Source of the DNA: Clostridiales bacterium
GTDB lineage: Bacteria > Bacillota > Clostridia > Peptostreptococcales > Anaerovoracaceae
Direction: 5' to 3'
NCBI GenBank assembly: GCA_022773945.1
Contig: JALFNS010000049.1
Span: 1 to 45,479, forward strand
DNA: 45,479 nt
Notes under the pieces: model-generated
Databases searched by the model: none
The model's input: only the letters and a program-made list of their open reading frames with translations
What the model was told of the DNA's origin: nothing
Shown: positions 1 to 6,609 of the stretch, piece after piece
Position numbering within the stretch: position 1 is the stretch's first letter
How the letters are laid out: each line of letters opens with the position of its first letter
Position numbers and translations under genes: made by a program

Positions 1-1
1 T

Positions 2-721
2 TTGCATCATAACCAGCGCAAAACCAATTACCACATGCATTTAATATTCTCAGAACGAGAGTATCTGCAGGATCCGGAGATAAAAATCGCATCAAGAAAT
101 ATGTTTTATGATGAGACCGGAAGGCATGTTCGCACCAAAAAAGAGATTCTGGACGACGCCGGCAACATTCGCAGCGGATGCAAAATCATCAAGAAAGGTG
201 AAGTGTACAGCAGAAAATTGTTTGCCAGCAAGAAGAAATTCTTTAAGGAAAGAGGATATTTGAAGGATTTGAAAAACGAATATGTGGCCCTAATCAACTC
301 AATGGTGCGAGATGAAAGTGAAAAACTCAGCGTGTATGACAGCTCGGATATATATCTTCCCACAAAGAAGATTGGGAAGAACAATCCCATGGAATGGGAG
401 ATAAGAGAGAACAACAGAGCTGTAGTTGAATGGAATTATGCTGCTGATTTCGCAGCTCAGCGGATGCCCAGAGAGATTGTGAAGGACATTAAGACAATAG
501 AAATCATAAATCGGATTGCAGAAGAACAGGAAACTGGGACCGAAATAAAGAGTGGATTCAGAAAAATTGTTAGAGGTGCAATTTCGGTACTGAACAGATT
601 TATGCATAGGTGGGGAAGAGTGCCTGAAAGCGAAAGACCGGAACCAAAGTCAGATGGATTTGCAAACATGCTTAATAGCATCAACAGAACCACACATAAG
701 AGTTGTGAAAGAGAACGGTAA
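2..721 (+). CDS. MobA/MobL-family relaxase, C-terminal part (5' end outside window)
   Basis: The open frame enters from the window edge and ends at TAA 719-721, so only the last ~239 residues are seen. The string NYHMHLIFSERE near the start matches the part of MobA/MobL relaxases that follows the metal-binding histidines; in this family the enzyme nicks oriT and covalently holds the transferred strand. The rest is basic and helical (ESEKLSVYDSSDIYLPTKK and onward), as in the C-terminal part of these proteins. The catalytic N-terminus lies outside the window, so activity cannot be judged. The small Cys protein gene at 827 and a ribbon-helix-helix gene follow, which fits a mobilization module. 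Apart from the edge I see no break. Confidence 0.8.
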   Translation: MHHNQRKTNYHMHLIFSEREYLQDPEIKIASRNMFYDETGRHVRTKKEILDDAGNIRSGCKIIKKGEVYSRKLFASKKKFFKERGYLKDLKNEYVALINSMVRDESEKLSVYDSSDIYLPTKKIGKNNPMEWEIRENNRAVVEWNYAADFAAQRMPREIVKDIKTIEIINRIAEEQETGTEIKSGFRKIVRGAISVLNRFMHRWGRVPESERPEPKSDGFANMLNSINRTTHKSCERER

Positions 722-826
722 TAGCATGAGTCCTGTTGCTTAAAAAACAGGGCTTAAACAGAAGAAAATTGCAAAAAACAACCCCTAATCACGGGGTAAA
801 ATCAAAGGTAGAAGGAAGGTGATAGT

Positions 827-1000
827 ATGCCCAGAAGAGGGAAAAAATATACAGAAGAAATGGCATTCTTCATAAACGACAAGAACAGGATTGAATATCA
901 TCCGTTATGTAAGACCTGTGAGAAGGAATGTAAGCAGAGTTATAGAGTGAAGTGGATATACTGTCCGTTTTATAAAGCATCCAATTCACATAAACAATAA
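827..1000 (+). CDS. Small cysteine-rich basic protein (57 aa)
   Basis: ATG at 827 follows a good ribosome site (GAAGGAAGGTG, 811-821) and runs 57 codons to TAA. The product starts MPRRGKKYTEEM and has four cysteines in two pairs (CKTCEKEC, then IYCPFY), which suggests a small zinc-binding protein. It lies just downstream of the MobA/MobL gene and before a terminator-like hairpin, so it is probably the last gene of that mobilization unit. I do not recognise a named family; a DNA- or relaxase-binding helper is a guess from context only. Confidence 0.6.
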   Translation: MPRRGKKYTEEMAFFINDKNRIEYHPLCKTCEKECKQSYRVKWIYCPFYKASNSHKQ

Positions 1001-1003
1001 AAA

Positions 1004-1023
1004 GAACGGCGTATATGCCGTTC
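1004..1023. terminator. Bidirectional terminator between convergent genes
   Basis: GAACGGC (1004-1010) pairs perfectly with GCCGTTC (1017-1023) across a 6-nt loop. It is followed on the + strand by AATTTTTTG and preceded by an A-run, so it can act in both directions. It ends the mobilization genes and overlaps the stop codon of the minus-strand regulator. Confidence 0.7.
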
Positions 1024-1207
1024 AATTTTTGTCTATCTCAGTATTTTCGAGAGCAAAATCTATCATTGCAACTAGTATTTCGTTTCTTGATTTACCAGTT
1101 TCTGCTGATATTTCATCAAGCATTTTGAGCATTTCGTCAGGGATTCTTGCTGATACAACTGACGATTTACTACCATATTTGTTTGGCTTAAGAATCAGCT
1201 TTTCCAT
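1022..1207 (-). CDS. Ribbon-helix-helix (CopG/Arc-like) DNA-binding protein
   Basis: 61 residues. The pattern KSSVVSARIPDEMLKMLDEI (beta strand, then helix) followed by SAETGKSRNEILVAMIDFAL (second helix with the conserved TGKSRNE turn) is a textbook ribbon-helix-helix fold, which dimerises and reads DNA with a two-stranded sheet. I start at the ATG at 1207: it is 6 nt from AGAGGTG, whereas the longer GTG start would lie inside that ribosome site. The gene faces away from the cassette at 1347, and the shared intergenic region holds repeated GTATACAAAAG elements, so an autoregulator and cassette repressor is likely. A MobC-like mobilization accessory role is the alternative. Confidence 0.75.
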   Translation of the reverse strand: MEKLILKPNKYGSKSSVVSARIPDEMLKMLDEISAETGKSRNEILVAMIDFALENTEIDKN

Positions 1208-1233
1208 TAAGTTCACCTCTTCTTAAGTTTACT

Positions 1234-1295
1234 GTATACAAAAGAAAAATAATATATTACAAAAGTATACAAAAGTAATACTCGCGGTGTATAAT
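1234..1295 (+). promoter_or_regulatory. Promoter of the envelope cassette with repeated operator-like elements
   Basis: TATAAT lies at 1290-1295, with a TATACA-like -35 at 1266-1271 (18-nt spacer). GTATACAAAAG occurs exactly twice (1234-1244, 1265-1275), and TATTAC/GTAATA arms bracket the second copy. The repeats overlap the -35, as an RHH operator often does; binding by the adjacent RHH protein is inferred. Confidence 0.5.
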
Positions 1296-1346
1296 ATAAA
1301 ATGTCAGATTAGTTCTACAATGAAGATTTTTAATGTAGGTGATTAA

Positions 1347-1934
1347 ATGGCTGAATATAATTTAATGCCAAATGAATCAATAATTATGAGAAGTACTGGG
1401 ATAAGCAGCGGAGGAGTTATGTCTGGTTATACTGACGAACTGCTACTTACCACAGTAAATATTGTTCACATAAAGCGTGGAACATTTGGCGGCACAAAAG
1501 CAGTAACGCCAATTCCAATTAAGGCGGTAAAAGTTAATGGAGATCGAGCACAAGCCTTTTATGGTCGTAATCCATCAAACAACTCGCTTCAGTTGCAAAT
1601 ATATTTAAAAAATGGGCAGGAGCTAGCATACGGTTTTAATATTGATGGAACTCGTGAGGTTGCAAGGTGGGTTAATGAAATTAATAAACTGGCGACAGGT
1701 GATCCTTATAATGTTGTGTATGATGAATCAAAAATGCAGGGAACTGTTGGAACAGTTGCCGGGATATTAAAAAGTGCATTCGGCATGGACAGTGAACCGC
1801 AATTAGCCCAGAAACTTTCTTCTGGCGCAAAACGTTCTACTCAAAGTTGTATAGGATGTGGAGCTCCGGTTACTGGAGTTGTTGGGCAAATGGTTCGATG
1901 TGAATACTGTGATATGGAACAGATGATTAAGTAG
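1347..1934 (+). CDS. PH-like domain protein with C-terminal zinc ribbon
   Basis: 195 residues, no signal peptide. Residues ~5-115 form a beta-rich stretch (LLLTTVNIVHIKRG, QLQIYLKNGQELAYGFN, then a helix EVARWVNEINKL) that reads like a bacterial PH domain, a membrane-surface or protein-binding module. The C-terminus carries CIGCGAPVTG and CEYCDMEQ, a CxxC..CxxC zinc ribbon. It is the first gene of a four-gene run: the next start is only 10 nt past its stop, with AGGAGG overlapping the gap. Its product probably works with the SPFH and TM2 partners at the membrane. The fold call is from pattern only. Confidence 0.6.
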   Translation: MAEYNLMPNESIIMRSTGISSGGVMSGYTDELLLTTVNIVHIKRGTFGGTKAVTPIPIKAVKVNGDRAQAFYGRNPSNNSLQLQIYLKNGQELAYGFNIDGTREVARWVNEINKLATGDPYNVVYDESKMQGTVGTVAGILKSAFGMDSEPQLAQKLSSGAKRSTQSCIGCGAPVTGVVGQMVRCEYCDMEQMIK

Positions 1935-1944
1935 GAGGTTAAAG

Positions 1945-3060
1945 ATGGGACTAATTAAAGCGTTCTCAGGAGCGTTGACTGGAACATTTGCAGATCAGTG
2001 GAGAGAAATAGTCACGGCAGGTCCTTTTGATGAACAAACTGCGGTTACTCCAGGCTTGATTCAGGTATCAAATAACGGAAAAGGATCCAACATAAATCAT
2101 TCGGCAGGCGTAATAACAAACAATTCGAAAATATTTGTACCGGAAAATACTGCAGCGTTCATTTTTAGTCAGGCAGGAATTGAGGCTGTAATCACACAGC
2201 CGGGAGGATATGTATATCAGAATGGACAGGAAAGTGTATTTGATGGTAACGGCATTCTGTCACCGTTAGCAGGGCAAATAAAAGATCGTTTTAAGTATGG
2301 TGGTCAGCCTTCGGTTCAGACACTTATAGCATTTATAAATTTAAGAGAGATAAGGAACTTAAAATTTGGGACAAGAGGTCCGGTAATGTACAACGATATG
2401 TTTTACGGTACAGACCTTGAGATTCAAGCATATGGAACATATTCGCTTAAAATTGTTGATCCTGTAAAATTTGTTAGAAATTTTGTCCCTGCAAATACAT
2501 TATCATATTCGTTTGGAAGTAAAGAGGCGAGAACTCAACTTATGAGTGAATTCCTTCAATCATTTTTGGTTGCAATTAACAAACTGTCTGGAACGTATAG
2601 AATATCGCAATTGCCGTCTCAGGCAAATGATTTGGCGGAAGCAATATCAACTGATCCCAATAATGCGGGATCTTGGGAAGAAAGATTTGGTTTCAAGATT
2701 GTGCGTGTTGGAATTCAAGATATAGAATTTGCGCCTGAATCAAAGGAATTAGTAAAGCAATACTCATCCAATAAGATGAATCTTAAGGCATATGATGATA
2801 TATCTCAGAAGGCTTCTAATATAGGTGCTCAGCAGAAAATAGCACAAGGAATTCAGGATAATGGCCTAGGAGATGGTGGCGCAGGTCTTGTTTTCGGCAT
2901 GAATATGGCACAAGGATTAACCCCTCAAGCCGGAACGGCTCCGGCAATGAGTTTCGATCAGCAAATAGAAACTGTGAAAAAACTGAAAACACTTCTGGAT
3001 GAAGGAATTCTTTCTCAGGAAGAATTCGATGCAAAAAAGAAGGAAATAATGGGATTGTAA
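1945..3060 (+). CDS. SPFH/YdjI-like protein with C-terminal SHOCT domain
   Basis: 371 residues. The opening MGLIKAFSGALTGTFADQW and the following FIFSQAGIEAVITQPGGY, then residues ~100-260 (GPVMYNDMFYGTDLEIQAYGT, VKFVRNFVP, helices rich in Gln/Ala), match the YdjI type of SPFH protein. In Bacillus subtilis YdjI belongs to the pspA-ydjGHI envelope-stress operon, where YdjGHI helps bring PspA to the membrane. The last ~35 residues (TVKKLKTLLDEGILSQEEFDAKKKEIMG) are a SHOCT motif, a short oligomerisation module that recurs at the N-terminus of the protein encoded at 3482. No PspA gene is present here. Ribosome site AGGAGG at 1934-1939. Confidence 0.75.
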   Translation: MGLIKAFSGALTGTFADQWREIVTAGPFDEQTAVTPGLIQVSNNGKGSNINHSAGVITNNSKIFVPENTAAFIFSQAGIEAVITQPGGYVYQNGQESVFDGNGILSPLAGQIKDRFKYGGQPSVQTLIAFINLREIRNLKFGTRGPVMYNDMFYGTDLEIQAYGTYSLKIVDPVKFVRNFVPANTLSYSFGSKEARTQLMSEFLQSFLVAINKLSGTYRISQLPSQANDLAEAISTDPNNAGSWEERFGFKIVRVGIQDIEFAPESKELVKQYSSNKMNLKAYDDISQKASNIGAQQKIAQGIQDNGLGDGGAGLVFGMNMAQGLTPQAGTAPAMSFDQQIETVKKLKTLLDEGILSQEEFDAKKKEIMGL

Positions 3061-3075
3061 TAGGGAGGAACAGAA

Positions 3076-3444
3076 ATGGATGGAAAGTGTCCAGCATGCG
3101 GAGCAATGCTGATTGATGGGGAATGTGAATATTGTGGTTTTAAGAAAGCTGTTGCAAAAGCCCCTGACGCTCAATATTCCCCTGTTGCTGAAATGCCAAA
3201 CGTAAGGGTGTATGGCAACGTGAAAATCAGTCCAAAAGACTGGTTAATAACTCTACTGTTAGCTATTTTCCTTGGCTGGCTGGGGGTTCATAAATTCTAT
3301 GAAGGCAAAATTGGCATGGGAATAGTGTATCTGCTAACATGTGGAGTCTTTTGCATCGGTTGGGTAATTGATATAGTGAAAATCCTGCTCAATAAGGAAA
3401 AGGATAAAAATGGCTTAATCATTCATAGAGAATTAAGTCAGTAA
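3076..3444 (+). CDS. Zinc ribbon-TM2 domain membrane protein
   Basis: 122 residues. A zinc ribbon opens the protein (CPACGAMLIDGECEYCG, residues ~5-21). After a linker there are two hydrophobic segments: WLITLLLAIFLGWLGVHKFY, whose GxxGxHxFY is the TM2 signature, and GMGIVYLLTCGVFCIGWVID. The zinc ribbon is probably cytoplasmic and the TM2 hairpin anchors it, like the zinc-ribbon membrane partner YdjG in B. subtilis. The gene starts 15 nt after the SPFH gene with GGGAGG before its ATG, so co-transcription is likely. Confidence 0.75.
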   Translation: MDGKCPACGAMLIDGECEYCGFKKAVAKAPDAQYSPVAEMPNVRVYGNVKISPKDWLITLLLAIFLGWLGVHKFYEGKIGMGIVYLLTCGVFCIGWVIDIVKILLNKEKDKNGLIIHRELSQ

Positions 3445-3481
3445 TAACAGTTGGTACATCTTTGTTACAGGAGGAAAAGTT

Positions 3482-4480
3482 ATGGCGAATGAACAGATTT
3501 TACAAAAGCTTAAAGATGCTTTGGACGCTGGCGTTTTAACTGAAGAAGAGTACAACAAAAAGGTTGCTGATATTGCAGGTAATGAAGCAAAAACTGTTCA
3601 AGAGCAACCGCAGGAAGAAGTGACTAGTAAAGAGATTCCAGAAAATGAAATTCCTAAAGATGATGGCGTTGTATACTTTGATGCAAATGAAAAAGTTAAA
3701 AGCACAAGCGGCACAAGTGAAGGATATGAATACTATCAGAATCCTTCCGTAAATGTTGGCAAAAAACCAAAGAAGAAAAAGAAAAAATGGATAATTATCG
3801 GTGCTATCGTTCTTATTGTTATTCTGTTAGGGGCAATAGGAAGCTGTGGCGGCGGAGAAGAAACGTATGATTGGCCTGCGGATAATGAAATAGCTCAAAT
3901 GCTGCCTACTCCTGAAGGCGAAATTACGTATATTTCTGTTGACGATGAAAAAGGAATGGAAAACCTTAATGCTGACGTTACTGTTGATGGAGGAGAAGCA
4001 TGTAAGGCCTACATTGAAGCATGTAAGGAAAAAGGATTCACTGAAAATAAGGACTCGTCAAGTTCAGACGGCGACTATGAGTACACGGCAGAAAATAAAG
4101 ACGGTTGGTTATTGAATGTTTATAATTTCGGGGATGATATGTCAATCTATTTATACTCGGCCGAATACAACGAATGGTTGAATTCCGATGATGAGGAGGA
4201 AACTACTGAAGCTGAAGAAGAAACCTCTGCTGATTTCAAGGAAACCATGGACGAGTATGAAGCATTTATGGATGATTACATTGCATTTATGGAAAAATAC
4301 AATGATAGCGATGATACGTCTGCAATGCTGTCTGACTATGCAGATATGATGACGCAGTACGGTGAATTTGCAGAAAAGATTGATGCAATTGATGAGGATT
4401 CACTTTCTGATTCAGACTATGATTATTACATTGAAGTAACAACGCGCGTGGCAAAAAAATTAGCAAAGGCATCGCTGTAA
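3482..4480 (+). CDS. SHOCT-transmembrane protein with acidic DUF6591-like extracellular part
   Basis: 332 residues. An N-terminal SHOCT motif (ILQKLKDALDAGVLTEEEY, residues ~5-23) is followed by an acidic linker, a lysine cluster KPKKKKKKW, and one membrane segment (IIIGAIVLIVILLGAIGSC, ~105-123). The rest is outside the cell: a globular part (ETYDWPADNEIAQMLPTPEG through IYLYSAEYNEWL) that resembles DUF6591, then an Asp/Glu-rich helical tail with DEYEAFMDDYIAFMEKY repeats. Sharing SHOCT with the SPFH protein two genes upstream suggests the two assemble through it. Last gene of the cassette; a terminator follows at 4585. Confidence 0.7.
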   Translation: MANEQILQKLKDALDAGVLTEEEYNKKVADIAGNEAKTVQEQPQEEVTSKEIPENEIPKDDGVVYFDANEKVKSTSGTSEGYEYYQNPSVNVGKKPKKKKKKWIIIGAIVLIVILLGAIGSCGGGEETYDWPADNEIAQMLPTPEGEITYISVDDEKGMENLNADVTVDGGEACKAYIEACKEKGFTENKDSSSSDGDYEYTAENKDGWLLNVYNFGDDMSIYLYSAEYNEWLNSDDEEETTEAEEETSADFKETMDEYEAFMDDYIAFMEKYNDSDDTSAMLSDYADMMTQYGEFAEKIDAIDEDSLSDSDYDYYIEVTTRVAKKLAKASL

Positions 4481-4584
4481 AAATGCGGCATTAGGAAGTT
4501 GATTTTTCAGTCAAAGCGTTACAATATCTTCACAGATATAATTAATACGTTTATTTTGGGCTGGTCGAAAGACCCGGGTCCATC

Positions 4585-4616
4585 ATATGGCGGGTAAGAC
4601 ACCCGCCATATTTTTT
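4585..4616 (+). terminator. Rho-independent terminator after envelope cassette
   Basis: ATATGGCGGGT (4585-4595) pairs over 11 bp with ACCCGCCATAT (4601-4611) across AAGAC, then a T-run to 4616. A strong terminator for the unit 1347-4480. Confidence 0.85.
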
Positions 4617-4800
4617 AGTGGTATAAGGTGAAAGAGTTCCTTAGAGAAGTAGATATTATCTGACGCATTTTTGACGCGCGGAGCACAAAAAAATAGAATC
4701 AAATAGCAAAAACGGTTCAATAACGAACGGCAAAAATACGGAGTTTCAAGGCGATTAGGCCAGGTAAACTTTAGAATAAAGGAGTGGGAGTAAGCTGTAT
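4617..4800. other. Intergenic stretch without recognisable gene
   Basis: AT-rich sequence with no open frame I would defend and no strong hairpin. It includes an A-rich run near 4686 and ends in GGAGTGGGAG (4781-4790), which could serve as ribosome site for the short frame at 4801. Confidence 0.4.
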
Positions 4801-4956
4801 TTGAAATTGAATGATAAAAGGAGAGTCGACTGCGGCTCTCCTTTTTTTAAGGATAAATTAAGCGATTCTTCTTATGTGGCAGGTCATGAGGATGAGAAGA
4901 TTGATAGGTATTACTGTATATCCAAAGAAGAATATGCTAAAATATTGTCAGAATAA
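4801..4956 (+). CDS. Possible 51-aa reading frame upstream of MNT gene, containing a terminator-like hairpin
   Basis: From TTG at 4801 a frame of 51 codons ends at TAA 4954-4956, 15 nt before the MNT start. The last part (YVAGHEDEKIDRYYCISKEEYAKIL) reads like real protein with a plausible helix. However, a GGAGAGTCG/CGGCTCTCC hairpin (4820-4828, 4833-4841) followed by seven T sits inside the frame, so the stretch may instead be a terminator plus the 3' scrap of a lost gene. No similar family is known to me. Confidence 0.3.
   Translation: MKLNDKRRVDCGSPFFKDKLSDSSYVAGHEDEKIDRYYCISKEEYAKILSE
4820..4848 (+). terminator. Terminator-like hairpin
   Basis: GGAGAGTCG (4820-4828) and CGGCTCTCC (4833-4841) form a 9-bp stem (one T-G pair) with loop ACTG, then TTTTTTT (4842-4848). 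Typical intrinsic terminator; it would insulate the MNT gene from upstream reads. Confidence 0.65.
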
Positions 4957-4971
4957 AGAAGGAGGCGGAAC

Positions 4972-5301
4972 ATGAATATTGACAATATGTTACACAGCCT
5001 GATTTCAGGAATTGTAGAAATCTATGGAAATCTGGTTGACAGGATTGTTCTATATGGGTCCGTCGCCAGAGGAACAGAGACAAGCGAGTCTGACGTAGAT
5101 GTCGCTGTACTTATAAAGGCGGGAGCGACGAAGGATATGTATGAAAGGTTGCTTGACCTTGTTGTGGATTTGGAACTGGAAAATGATAAGGTTCTTTCTG
5201 TTGTAAGAATTGATTATGATAAGTTCCAAGAATGGAAGGATGTCATGCCATTCTACAGAAACATCCAGAATGAAGGAGTATTGTTATGGCAGGCAGCATA
5301 A
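4972..5301 (+). CDS. MNT-type minimal nucleotidyltransferase (antitoxin of HEPN/MNT pair)
   Basis: 109 residues. GSVARGTETSESDVDVAVLI (residues ~29-48) is the GSx10DxD active-site motif of the polymerase-beta nucleotidyltransferase fold, with both metal-binding aspartates present. Its length is typical of MNT proteins, which in HEPN/MNT toxin-antitoxin systems inactivate the HEPN RNase by adding AMP to it. A very strong ribosome site (AAGGAGGCGG) precedes the ATG. The frame runs on past its stop into the remains of a HEPN gene, so the antitoxin has outlived its toxin. Confidence 0.85.
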   Translation: MNIDNMLHSLISGIVEIYGNLVDRIVLYGSVARGTETSESDVDVAVLIKAGATKDMYERLLDLVVDLELENDKVLSVVRIDYDKFQEWKDVMPFYRNIQNEGVLLWQAA

Positions 5302-5400
5302 AAGACTAATAAAGAGGAAGCGGAAGAAATTTTACAGAAGGCAAAATTCTTCATTATGGAAGTCGGAGTGTATCTAAAGGATAAAGATGTTTTGAAATGA
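5302..5400 (+). pseudogene. HEPN-domain remnant (N-terminal ~30 codons)
   Basis: Directly after the MNT stop and in the same frame, the sequence reads KTNKEEAEEILQKAKFF, then IMEVGVYLKDKDVLK and a stop. TNKEEAEEILQKAKFF is the kind of opening helix found in HEPN partners of MNT proteins; the expected start ATG reads AAG here and the rest of the ~130-residue domain, including the RNase motif, is gone. Call from pattern and position. Confidence 0.5.
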
Positions 5401-5442
5401 GTTCAAAAGTCATTATGGCTGCTCACGAAGCGAAGTGAAATC

Positions 5443-5688
5443 ATGCATGAGATAAAACCGGAAGAACGCAGAGCTATTGAACCACTGTTCGACGGGATTT
5501 GCTTCTGGAGTGTCACCCGAACAACGCAGAAGAGGTCATGCGCTACTGGATTGTCCAGAGGAATACGACCATGCTGGGATGCAGCCAACGAAATATCTCT
5601 TCACATGGCTCTGAAGCTGGGCTATGAGTATAACGGAGAATACTCAACAGTGCACCTGATAAGACCTGAGGCCGCCGGGACACGATAA
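5443..5688 (+). pseudogene. Broken GNAT acetyltransferase gene
   Basis: The end of this frame, WDAANEISLHMALKLGYEYN followed by GEYSTVHL, is a familiar C-terminus of small GNAT-family N-acetyltransferases. The start (MHEIKPEERRAIEPLFDG) also looks genuine, but between them the reading is nonsense in this frame. A piece reading LLLECHPNNAEEVMRYWIVQ appears in another frame at ~5500-5560, so frameshifts and deletions have joined the two ends. About 81 codons remain against the ~200 or more expected. Not functional. Confidence 0.6.
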
Positions 5689-5701
5689 TATGTAAATATT
5701 T

Positions 5702-5719
5702 ACAAGGAAATAATTGACA
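5702..5719 (+). repeat. 18-bp direct repeat, copy 1
   Basis: The 18-mer starting ACAAGGAAATAA and ending TTGACA is identical to 6560-6577. Copy 1 sits 5' of the GNAT gene pair and includes the -35 of the first promoter. Confidence 0.85.
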
Positions 5720-5768
5720 GTAATTAAATTATATGGTATAAAGGGCATAGATGTTATATGCTCTTTTT
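5714..5768 (+). promoter_or_regulatory. Promoter followed at once by a terminator-like hairpin
   Basis: TTGACA (5714-5719), 17-nt spacer, TATAAA (5737-5742). A GGGCATA/TATGCTC hairpin (5743-5749, 5757-5763; one G-U pair) with five T starts right after the -10, so transcripts from this promoter would stop almost immediately. It may be a decayed promoter, or a terminator for upstream transcription. Confidence 0.45.
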
Positions 5769-5774
5769 CAATTG

Positions 5775-5803
5775 TTGAGCTAAAAGGGGTTGTTTAGTAT
5801 AAT
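5775..5803 (+). promoter_or_regulatory. Promoter of GNAT-small gene pair
   Basis: TTGAGC (5775-5780), 17-nt spacer, perfect TATAAT (5798-5803), 24 nt ahead of the start at 5827. The leader has only a weak ribosome site (AAAGGGAT). Confidence 0.6.
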
Positions 5804-5826
5804 TAATATACAAAGGGATACACAAG

Positions 5827-6381
5827 ATGACACAAGTCGAACAAGGGTGTTTAGACATATGGATTGATAAAATCGTTTCATGTCTGAAAGACACAGAAAC
5901 AGGGGAAATTAAAGATACGGTTGTTTTCAAGATTCAGAGCCGTTCTTATTTGAGAAATTTTCAAGAGAACAATGGTTGGCAGATTAATTGGAACGAAATA
6001 CCAGGAGATGTTGATGTATGTGCTTTGGCATTGGGAGACGGTAACGAAATACAAGGGTTGGTTGGAGTGAAGAATGACAGAAACTCAAAAGCGGCCTATA
6101 TTCACTGGGCATGTACCGCTCCTTGGAATAACAAACATGAATTTGGAAAGCAGAAGTATGAGGGTGTAGGCGGACACTTGTTTGCAATAGCTGCCGATAA
6201 ATCGATTGAGTGGGGATATGATGGTGTTATGCATGGCTTCGCTGCTAGCAGCGAATTAGTGGAACATTACATCAAAACATTTGGAGCGATTCATCTAGGG
6301 TATTTGCACACATATCAGATTATGATTGAAGAAGCTGCTGCAAAGCGTTTATTGGAGGTGTATACATATGAATGGAACTAA
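5827..6381 (+). CDS. GNAT-like acetyltransferase
   Basis: 184 residues, soluble. Residues ~80-160 carry a GNAT-like core: GLVGVKNDRNSKAAYIHWAC (strands 4-5 region), then YEGVGGHLFAIAADKSIEWG, where GVGGHLFA sits where the acetyl-CoA binding Q/RxxGxG/A loop is expected, and YDGVMHGFAASSELVEHYIK. The substrate cannot be read from sequence. Its last 14 nt overlap the start of the 67-codon gene at 6368, so the two are probably translated together; the arrangement recalls two-gene modules in which a GNAT acts with a small partner, but I cannot name such a pair here. Confidence 0.6.
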   Translation: MTQVEQGCLDIWIDKIVSCLKDTETGEIKDTVVFKIQSRSYLRNFQENNGWQINWNEIPGDVDVCALALGDGNEIQGLVGVKNDRNSKAAYIHWACTAPWNNKHEFGKQKYEGVGGHLFAIAADKSIEWGYDGVMHGFAASSELVEHYIKTFGAIHLGYLHTYQIMIEEAAAKRLLEVYTYEWN

Positions 6382-6571
6382 ACCAATGGAGCTACCTAAG
6401 TTTCTGGAGGGAGAACCTCTTCCGGCAGGTTATTATGACGAGCCTGATCCATATGAAAGTGCTCCGTCATGTAATATTGATCTTCCGGCTTTGTCGAAAT
6501 ATGCAAGAAGTATAGATAAGAGAATCACAGACTTAACTAAAGACGAAGTCAGAAGATTCACAAGGAAATAA
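6368..6571 (+). CDS. Small protein overlapping the GNAT gene (67 aa)
   Basis: Start chosen at ATG 6368, 7 nt after a clear GGAGGTG (6354-6360) inside the GNAT gene; a longer frame from 6326 has no ribosome site. The first half is Pro/Glu/Tyr-rich and probably unstructured (PKFLEGEPLPAGYYDEPDPY); the second half (LPALSKYARSIDKRITDLTK) is helical and ends in basic FTRK. Unrecognised family. The 14-nt overlap suggests tight coupling to the GNAT product, as substrate or partner. Confidence 0.55.
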   Translation: MNGTKPMELPKFLEGEPLPAGYYDEPDPYESAPSCNIDLPALSKYARSIDKRITDLTKDEVRRFTRK

Positions 6572-6577
6572 TTGACA
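6560..6577 (+). repeat. 18-bp direct repeat, copy 2
   Basis: Identical to 5702-5719. Here it covers the last codons and stop of the 67-aa gene. Copy 1 therefore looks like the 3' end of a lost second copy of that gene. Confidence 0.85.
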
Positions 6578-6609
6578 ATGATATGAAAAAGGGATTGGAG
6601 GTAACAGTT

